Assembly (NCBI GenBank): GCA_029945445.1
Contig: JAQSCO010000061.1
Span: forward strand, 21,772 to 85,771
Direction: 5' to 3'
Source of the DNA: Lacunisphaera sp.
GTDB taxonomy: Bacteria; Verrucomicrobiota; Verrucomicrobiia; Opitutales; Opitutaceae
DNA length: 64,000 bases
The position numbers and the translations under genes are program-made. This document shows, in pieces, positions 54,778 through 61,419 of this stretch (its first letter is position 1; every line of letters begins with the position of its first letter). A model generated the notes under the pieces. That model was not told the origin of the DNA and ran no database searches. It was given only the letters and a program-made list of their open reading frames with translations.

Positions 54778-57700
54778 TTCTTCGCCTCCTGCTCCTTGAG
54801 CATGCGCGCCAGAGTTGCACGCGCGACTTGGTATTCCGCCACGCAATTGAATTTCACCATCAGCTGCTGAAACGCCGGCGTGTCGCGGACCGAGTCCAGC
54901 ATCGGATGCCAGTAGAGCCGGCTTTGGACAATGTCCGGCATGTGTTCCAGCTGCGCCAGGCCCTCGGCGAATTTTCCCACCGCACAGAGAGCATAGCCGC
55001 GTTGATAGCTGCCCGCCGGCATTGCCGGGATGAGCGACCCGGCCAGGCCGACGGCCTCTTCAGCCGCCCCGCCCCGGTGCAGGACATACAGCGCCTCGCC
55101 CGCCGCATACCAACCGGACACGAGGAGCCGGGGATCATGCAACACCTTCCGGGCGGCCGCCAAGGCTTCGTCCTTGCGACCCAGCTCCAATAACACCCGC
55201 GCCCGCTCGGCCTCCAGCGGCAGGAACGACTCTTGGCGCAGGGTCGCCGCGCGATCAAGCACCGCCAAGGCTTCGTCATATCGCCGGGCGTCATGATAAT
55301 AATACCCGTGAATAAACAGAATGATGAACGAGACGGGATCGAGCGCCTCCGCCCGTCCGATTTCCTGGAGCGCGAGATCCAGCCGGCCCTGGCTGGCCAG
55401 GACGTGGGAATGCCAATGGTAGGCGGTCGCGTAGTTGGGGTTGGCGGCAATGGCCAATTGGAATTCCTGTTCGGCATCCCCCAATTGGTGGTTGTCCGTG
55501 TAAATAAATCCCATCGTCGCATGCGGCTCGGCCAGGGTGGAGTCCAGCTGCAAGGCCAGCCGGCTCTGGGTCAACGCCAGCTGATCGAACTCCTCCACGC
55601 GACCGACCCCATCCAGAAGGCGATACCGCCCCCGCAGCGCCGTGGTGGTGGCCAGTCCGGCTTGGGCCTGGGCAAATTGGGGATCGATCTTCAACGCCTG
55701 GCTGAACGCCCGCTCCGCCTGATCAAACCCAGCCGACGTCCGCGGAGCCAGAAAATGACGCCCTTCCAGCATGAGTCGGTGGGCCTCGGGATCAACCGCG
55801 CGAGCGATCTTGGTCGCACCGAGCTTGATCTGCAATTGCTGCGCAATCAGCCCGGCGATCTCGTCCTGCACGGCAAAGATGTCTTTGAGTTCGCGCGTGA
55901 AGGTGTCGGACCACATATGGAAACCGTCCGCGGCCTTGATCAGCTGCGCCGTGATCCGGACCTTCGTGCCCTGCTTGCGGACGCTGCCCTCGATCACGTA
56001 GGCGACACCGAGCTGCCGCGCGATTTCCGGAATCGCCGTGCTCGTGCCCTTGAAGTGAAACGCTGAGGTACGGGCGGAGACTTTCAGGTCGGGAATCTTC
56101 GCGAGCACGTTGAGCAGCTCCTCGCTGATGCCGTCGGAGAAATACTCGTTGGCCTTGTCGTCGGAGAGGTTCGCGAACGCGAGCACCGCCACCGACTTCT
56201 GATCGATCAGTGCACTGACCTCTGTTTTCTGACCGCTGCCCTCTGTTTTCAATGCCGCCGGCTGGTCAAGCGCGGCGAACTCCTGCAACAGGGCTTGGAT
56301 TTCCGGCGCCTCGACCGCGGCCGAAAAACGCGGATCAAGCCGGAGGGATGCCGGCGTGAACGGGAACTGCGACGGCTCGGCGAACAGTTTCCGCAGCCAC
56401 GGCGCGAGCTGGCGGTAATCGCCGAGCACGGCGTAGGCCTGCGCAATGGTGATGACCATCGACCCGCGATAAATGCTCGGCTGGCGACCCTTCACCAACG
56501 GCTCGACCAAGGCCAGTTCGTTCCGGGCTTCGGTCCCGCGGCCGGCACAAGCCAGCGCAACCGCGAGCACCACGTGCAATTCCTCGTTGTCGGAATCGGC
56601 GGCCAGATGTTCTCGCAGCAGGCGCTCCGCCTCGCGGAATTGCGCCGTGGCCGCGTCCGGCCGCCCCGCCCGCAGGTGCGCCAGCCCCGCCAACAACGCC
56701 TTCGGGCCGTGGTAGGAACGGTCAAAGAGGAACGTTTCCGGCACCTGGGCCAGTTCTTGCAGGGCCTCGTCCCACCGGTGGTCGGCCATCGCCACCAACC
56801 ACCGCCCGTGCACGACCCGGTGGACCGAGCGCCCCGCCGCGGGCACTTTCTGCAGCACCGCCCACGCCCCGCGCAGGTCGGCGCACAGGTAATACCTGCT
56901 CTCAAACGCGGTGAAGTACGCCCGCACCCCGGTGATGTTCGGATCGGCCGTCGCAATCTCCGCCCATTTGTCCGCCTCGGCCGGCCGGCGCCGCACCACA
57001 TTCAACTGCGCGAAGATCCACGAGGGAAAACTCGCTTGCGGTTCCGCCGCCCGCCACGCTTCCCCGAGAATTTGGACCTGGTCGAAATCGTAGGCGAACC
57101 AGTAGGAGGCCAGCTGCGCATAACGAGTCAGCGCATCCGGCGGCAAGGCGGCCACCCCGCGATCAAGATACGGCCGGCACGCGCGGGCATCGCCGCCGCG
57201 ACTGGTCATCGCCACGAGGTGCATCCCGGTCGCAATATCCGCGAGCGGCGATCCCGGAGCCAGGCGAGCGGCGCGGTCGGCGGCCGCCTTCCCTACTTCC
57301 AGCGGCTTCGTGCTGGAGTCGTAGTTACGGAGCACCTGCAGGCTGTTGATGATGCTCCGCATGGCCCAGGCGTCTGCCAGTTCGGGATTGGCCTCAAGCA
57401 AACGGTCCAGCGTGGGCACCATGGCGGCGAAATCCTCCCGCTGCCAGCGATCCGGGGTGAGCTGCGCCCGCACGCGGGCCAGTTCGGTGGCTCCGGGCGA
57501 GAGCGCGACCAGCGGCACTGCGGGCGCAGACGGAGCGCGCGGGCGCCACGGCTGCCAGAGCGCGAGCGTCGCGATGACGACGAAGGCGAGGACGGCCGGA
57601 ATGAGCCAGGCACGGGAGGTCTTGAACTCCGCTGGGGCCGCGGTGCCCTCGCCGCGGACTGGGGGACGAGGGCATCCCGCCTCCATTTCTGAACCACCCA

Positions 57701-58124
57701 ACAATTTCTTCACGCGCCCGGCCAAGGCCGCCGGGGTTTCGCCGCCGGGCAGGCGGGTCCATTGCACCTCGGTGAAGGAATCGGGCACATGCGCGTTAGC
57801 ATCGGAGGTGGCGTCCACCACAATGGGCAGGAGGAACGCCTTGCCCTTCGCCATCAGGTGCGTGCGCTGGTCCGCCAGCCGCCACTCCAGCCGGAAATAT
57901 CCCTCCAAGCGCTCCTGGGTGTGCTGCGAGATGATCGGAACGAACAGCGCGCACTCCTTGATCTGGCGGCGGATGTTCTGGTCCCACGCGTCGCCCCCGC
58001 GCAGCTCGCTCTGGTCGAACCACACCTCGACGCCGGCCTGTCTCAACGCATCACATATCCGTTTGGCTGCTACGGCATCCTGCGAAGCATAACTCAAGAA
58101 GACTGCTTTGTGTTCGCCGCTCAT
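54774..58124 (-). CDS. TIR / TPR / TolB-like / TPR membrane protein B
   Basis: 1,116 residues from ATG 58124 (MSGEHKAVFLSYASQDAVAA). TIR ~5-130 with WFDQSELRGGDAW and candidate Glu80 in YFRLEWRLADQRTHL; a linker carrying the repeat-derived MEAGCPRPPVRG; membrane helix ~178-198 (AWLIPAVLAFVVIATLALW); a helical TPR-like block to ~630; TolB/FlgO-like module ~640-760, nearly identical to gene A; then TPRs. It ends KEQEAKK, and GAGGCGAAGAAATGA at the end also forms the Shine-Dalgarno of gene A. Its start overlaps a 43-codon mini-TIR frame by ATGA. Confidence 0.88.
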   Translation of the reverse strand: MSGEHKAVFLSYASQDAVAAKRICDALRQAGVEVWFDQSELRGGDAWDQNIRRQIKECALFVPIISQHTQERLEGYFRLEWRLADQRTHLMAKGKAFLLPIVVDATSDANAHVPDSFTEVQWTRLPGGETPAALAGRVKKLLGGSEMEAGCPRPPVRGEGTAAPAEFKTSRAWLIPAVLAFVVIATLALWQPWRPRAPSAPAVPLVALSPGATELARVRAQLTPDRWQREDFAAMVPTLDRLLEANPELADAWAMRSIINSLQVLRNYDSSTKPLEVGKAAADRAARLAPGSPLADIATGMHLVAMTSRGGDARACRPYLDRGVAALPPDALTRYAQLASYWFAYDFDQVQILGEAWRAAEPQASFPSWIFAQLNVVRRRPAEADKWAEIATADPNITGVRAYFTAFESRYYLCADLRGAWAVLQKVPAAGRSVHRVVHGRWLVAMADHRWDEALQELAQVPETFLFDRSYHGPKALLAGLAHLRAGRPDAATAQFREAERLLREHLAADSDNEELHVVLAVALACAGRGTEARNELALVEPLVKGRQPSIYRGSMVITIAQAYAVLGDYRQLAPWLRKLFAEPSQFPFTPASLRLDPRFSAAVEAPEIQALLQEFAALDQPAALKTEGSGQKTEVSALIDQKSVAVLAFANLSDDKANEYFSDGISEELLNVLAKIPDLKVSARTSAFHFKGTSTAIPEIARQLGVAYVIEGSVRKQGTKVRITAQLIKAADGFHMWSDTFTRELKDIFAVQDEIAGLIAQQLQIKLGATKIARAVDPEAHRLMLEGRHFLAPRTSAGFDQAERAFSQALKIDPQFAQAQAGLATTTALRGRYRLLDGVGRVEEFDQLALTQSRLALQLDSTLAEPHATMGFIYTDNHQLGDAEQEFQLAIAANPNYATAYHWHSHVLASQGRLDLALQEIGRAEALDPVSFIILFIHGYYYHDARRYDEALAVLDRAATLRQESFLPLEAERARVLLELGRKDEALAAARKVLHDPRLLVSGWYAAGEALYVLHRGGAAEEAVGLAGSLIPAMPAGSYQRGYALCAVGKFAEGLAQLEHMPDIVQSRLYWHPMLDSVRDTPAFQQLMVKFNCVAEYQVARATLARMLKEQEAKK
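57642..57685. repeat. Repeat module in frame in the gene B linker
   Basis: GGTGCCCTC, a short spacer, then GGGACGAGGGCATCCCGCC. The second part is a hairpin (GGGACG/C(G/A)TCCC). The same two ends flank the repeat core in gene C at 60907-60980. It encodes the MEAGCPRP segment between TIR and membrane helix. Confidence 0.75.
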
Positions 58125-58252
58125 AGTTGAGACAGAGCGCGCCTTGTCCGCCGTAGCCTTGGCAAAGGCGGAAGCGCGTCGCAGATGCGCTTCGCCGCCT
58201 CGGCGTCTTGCGAGGCGTAGCTCAGGAAGACGGCTTTGGTGGGCTCGCTCAT
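58121..58252 (-). pseudogene. Mini-TIR leader ORF (truncated TIR start) between genes C and B
   Basis: A 43-codon frame starting MSEPTKAVFLSYASQDAEAA, matching the first ~26 residues of the TIR proteins, then diverging into LPPLPRLRRTRRALSQL where the repeat core occurs. Its ATG overlaps the gene C stop (ATGA at 58249-58252) with GGAGGCGAAGAA just before it; its TGA overlaps the ATG of gene B (58121-58124). So it keeps translation coupled. It may be the left-over start of a lost TIR gene or an expressed leader. Confidence 0.75.
58143..58172. repeat. Repeat core at the breakpoint of the mini-TIR ORF
   Basis: CCTTGTCCGCCGTAGCCTTG continuing GCAAAGGCGG. It matches 60914-60945 over ~30 bases with few changes. 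It begins where the mini-TIR sequence loses similarity to TIR. Confidence 0.8.
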
Positions 58253-61200
58253 TTCTTCGCCTCCGGCTCGGCCAGCAGGGCCTTGATCTCCGGGTCGTCG
58301 CGGAAGGGCGCCATGCGCGGGTCGGCGGCGAGACGCTGGCGGATCGTGGCCCGGCCTTCCGCATAGCTGGCCGTCGCCTCGCGGATGAGGGCCAGGGCCG
58401 TGGCCCGCTCCCCCATCACGAGGTTCGCCGGGATGGGTTGGAACCACCAGGTGCCCATCGGGCTGGTCGTGAAGGGCCGGGCGATGGACTCGTTGAAAGT
58501 GCGCAGGGCGGCGCGAGCCGCGTCACCCTTCCCCAGCCCGTGCTGGATCCAGGCCTCGACGAGGTAATTCTGGGTGTCATCCGGGTTGGCTCCGCGGGCA
58601 CGTTGCAGTTCCGCGGCCGCCGCCTCGTATTGAATGCGGGCCAGCTCCTTCTTGCCGGCCAGCTCGAGCAACGCGGCGACCGGCAGCGCCTTCGGGCCGC
58701 GATAGTCGAAGTCGATCATCCATGATTCGGTCATGCCGTCCAGGGCGTCCAGCCCCACGCGGGTGTTTCCCGTGTAGGCCGCATAGAGAAAATAACCGAA
58801 GACGGTACGTTCGATCCCGCGCACGCGCGCCGGCACCTGATCCAGCGTGGCCTTCATGCCGGTGAGATCACCGTGCAGCCCGAACTGCGCGCGCGCCTCC
58901 CAGACGATGGCATTGGCCACCGGGGCCAGCGCGAGCGTCTCGTCGGTCAGCCGCTCGAATTCCGCCCAGCGCCCGAGGTCGCGGTAGTGGCGGGTGAGTT
59001 CGTAGCGCACCAGCGCATCCTGCGGGAACAGTTCCACGGTGCGGCGGGACGACTCGAGGGCTTTTTCCAAGGCCGGGTTCGAGCGCTCGACGCTGTAGTC
59101 GCTGAACCGGTCCGCCGCGTTGAAGCCCTGGGTGAAAAGGCAGTTGTCGCGCAGGCGGTGGAACCGCGGTTCCTGCGGCGCGAGGTCCACGGCCCGCTGC
59201 GCGAGCTCGAGCGCGCGCGGGAGCTCGCTGCCGCGCGTGTAGAGGTGCATCGCGAGCGCGGCGTGGGCCTCCGGCTCGTCGGGGGCAAGCTGGAGGGCGC
59301 GCTCGGCGGTGCTCTTCGCCTTCTGGTAGCGCGCGGTGCTGCGGTCCCAACCGCGCAGCAGCCACATGCTGTGCACGCGGGCCATCACTGTCACGGTCTC
59401 GGGATCGGTCGGGGCCTTGTCCAGCGCCTGCTGCGCGAGCTGCTCGGCCAGGCGGAAATCCTCGGGGATGTTGTCGGTCCGGTCGAGCAAGGCGGTCACG
59501 CGCTTGAGCTCCGGGTCCTTCGGCCAGTCGCGCGGCGGAGTGTGATCGATGATCAGCTTCTGGAAGCGAACATCGTCGCGGAGCTTGTCCCAGATCGGAT
59601 CGAGGCGCAGCAGCGCCGGCGTCAGCGGCCAGCGCCCCGTGGCGGTGGCGGTGAGGAATTTCTCCAGGATCGGCAAGGCGGCGTCGGCGCGGCCGAGCGC
59701 GGCATAGATGCGCGCGGAGGAAAAGGTCCAGTCGGTGCGGTTGCGCGCGAGCTCCTCGAACACGCGGGCCTCGCGCAACGCGGGCTCGGCCTGGCCGGTC
59801 CACGCGAGGAGTTCGCCCAGGCGGAGATGGAGTTCGGAGTCGTTCGGGGTGTCCTGCAGGCGGCGGTGCACGACGGCGAGGCCGGCCTCCCAGGCGATGC
59901 GCGCGGCTTCCGGGCGGCCGGCTTGCGCATGCGCGAGCCCGACGAGCAGCGCCTTGGGGCCGGAATACCAGGCATCGTTGATGAAGTCGCCGGGCAGGCG
60001 GTCGAGCGCGCGAAGCGCTTCGTCGGTCTGCTTCGCCATCAGGGCGGCCAGGGCGGCGGCAAAGACCATGCGCGGTTCCGAACGCAGGGCGGCGGGCGCG
60101 GCGTCGAGCGTGCGCTGCGCGGCGTCGAGGCGCCCGTGCCAGACGATTTCGAGCATCGCGAGGCCGGTGATGCTGTTGGTCGTGGGGAGAGCAGCGGCCG
60201 CCTCGCGCCCGCAGCGGTCCGCCTCGGCGAACCGGCGCAGATAGAGGTGGATCAGGAACTGGTCGTAGAGCGCGAGCGGCCTCACCGCGGGCTGCGCGGC
60301 GGCGCGCACGTAGAAGGCGAGCGCGTCCTCGTCGCGACCCTGGTTGCGGTAAATCGAGCCGAGGCTGATGAGGATGTGGCCGTCGTCCGGCGCGAGTTGG
60401 AGCGCGTGGCGGAGCGCTTCCTCGGCGCGCGGCGGGTCGCTCCGCCAGATGGCGCGGCCCAGCGCGTGCCACGCCTCGGCGGACTCGGGCGCGAGTTTCA
60501 CGGCGCGCTCGGCATGGTTGCGCGCGGCCTCGGCGCGGCCCGTGCCGCGCTCGAAGCTGCGCGTGAGGTAGGCGGCGTTGAGCCGGGCGGAATAGGCCCA
60601 GATTTCACCGTCGGTCGCGTCGAGTTCCAGCGCCCGCTTGAGCAGGCTCTCGGCAACGGCGAAATCGTCGGCGTTGGAATCGATCTTGTCGAAGAGCGCG
60701 CGGGCCTTTTCGGCGAGCTTCCGGGCCTCGGATTGCGGCACAGCCGCAGGATTGAGGCCGGAGGCGTGAGGAGGGAGGGCCGGGGCGGTTTCCCTGATCC
60801 GTGCCGGCTGCCACAACGGCCGCAGCGCGTAGACCAGCGCAAACACGAGGCCCACCCCGGCCCACGCATAACGCAGCCAGGATGGGGTGGAATTCTTTGG
60901 GGACGGGGTGCCCTCCTTGTCCGTCGAGGCCTTGGCGAAGTCGGAACCCTTTTCTGCGGGACGAGGGCGTCCCGCCTCCAGCGCAGAACCGCTCAGCAGT
61001 TTCGCCACGCGCGCCGCCAGTTCGGCCGGTGTTTCGTCGAGGCGGAGGCGCGTCCACTGGACTTCCTTGAACTTGTCGGGCACACGGGCCGTGGCGTCGG
61101 TGACATCGCCGATCACAATGGGAAAAAGAAACGCCGCGTCATCGGCCATCAGGTGCGAGCGATCGACGGCGAGCTTCCACTCGAGGCGGAAATAGCCCTC

Positions 61201-61419
61201 GGCCCGCGCTTGCGTGTTGGCCGAGATGACCGGCACGAATAGCGAACATTCCTTGATGCGCTTCCGGATCAGGGCGTCCCACGCGTCACCGCCGCGCAGC
61301 TCGCTCTGGTCGAACCACACCTCGACGCCCGCGGCGCGCAGGGCGTCGCAAATCTTCTTCGCCGCCTCGGCATCCTGCGAGGCGTAGCTCAGAAAAACAG
61401 CTTTGGGTGCGTCGCTCAT
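58249..61419 (-). CDS. TIR / TPR membrane protein C (no TolB-like module)
   Basis: 1,056 residues from ATG 61419 (MSDAPKAVFLSYASQDAEAA), overlapping the stop of gene D by ATGA. TIR ~5-130 with Glu80 in YFRLEWKLAVDRSH; linker containing the repeat-coded DFAKASTDKEGTPS; membrane helix ~200-222 (YAWAGVGLVFALVYALRPLW); then two large TPR blocks related to each other (ALFDKIDSNADDFAVAESLL and ALLDRTDNIPEDFRLAEQLA). Unlike A, B and E it has no VAVLAFANLSDD-type module. It ends LLAEPEAKK, whose codons carry the ribosome site for the next ORF. Confidence 0.87.
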   Translation of the reverse strand: MSDAPKAVFLSYASQDAEAAKKICDALRAAGVEVWFDQSELRGGDAWDALIRKRIKECSLFVPVISANTQARAEGYFRLEWKLAVDRSHLMADDAAFLFPIVIGDVTDATARVPDKFKEVQWTRLRLDETPAELAARVAKLLSGSALEAGRPRPAEKGSDFAKASTDKEGTPSPKNSTPSWLRYAWAGVGLVFALVYALRPLWQPARIRETAPALPPHASGLNPAAVPQSEARKLAEKARALFDKIDSNADDFAVAESLLKRALELDATDGEIWAYSARLNAAYLTRSFERGTGRAEAARNHAERAVKLAPESAEAWHALGRAIWRSDPPRAEEALRHALQLAPDDGHILISLGSIYRNQGRDEDALAFYVRAAAQPAVRPLALYDQFLIHLYLRRFAEADRCGREAAAALPTTNSITGLAMLEIVWHGRLDAAQRTLDAAPAALRSEPRMVFAAALAALMAKQTDEALRALDRLPGDFINDAWYSGPKALLVGLAHAQAGRPEAARIAWEAGLAVVHRRLQDTPNDSELHLRLGELLAWTGQAEPALREARVFEELARNRTDWTFSSARIYAALGRADAALPILEKFLTATATGRWPLTPALLRLDPIWDKLRDDVRFQKLIIDHTPPRDWPKDPELKRVTALLDRTDNIPEDFRLAEQLAQQALDKAPTDPETVTVMARVHSMWLLRGWDRSTARYQKAKSTAERALQLAPDEPEAHAALAMHLYTRGSELPRALELAQRAVDLAPQEPRFHRLRDNCLFTQGFNAADRFSDYSVERSNPALEKALESSRRTVELFPQDALVRYELTRHYRDLGRWAEFERLTDETLALAPVANAIVWEARAQFGLHGDLTGMKATLDQVPARVRGIERTVFGYFLYAAYTGNTRVGLDALDGMTESWMIDFDYRGPKALPVAALLELAGKKELARIQYEAAAAELQRARGANPDDTQNYLVEAWIQHGLGKGDAARAALRTFNESIARPFTTSPMGTWWFQPIPANLVMGERATALALIREATASYAEGRATIRQRLAADPRMAPFRDDPEIKALLAEPEAKK
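60907..60980. repeat. Repeat element in frame in the gene C linker
   Basis: Bounded by GGTGCCCTC and GGGACGAGGGCGTCCCGCC like the element in gene B, with the core CCTTGTCCGTCGAGGCCTTG (60914-60933) in the middle. It encodes LEAGRPRPAEKG and DFAKASTDKEG between the TIR domain and the membrane helix. Confidence 0.85.

Noticed and set aside
58873..61242. Plus-strand open frame of 789 codons
   Set aside because: Antisense to TIR gene C, which has recognisable TIR and TPR motifs.
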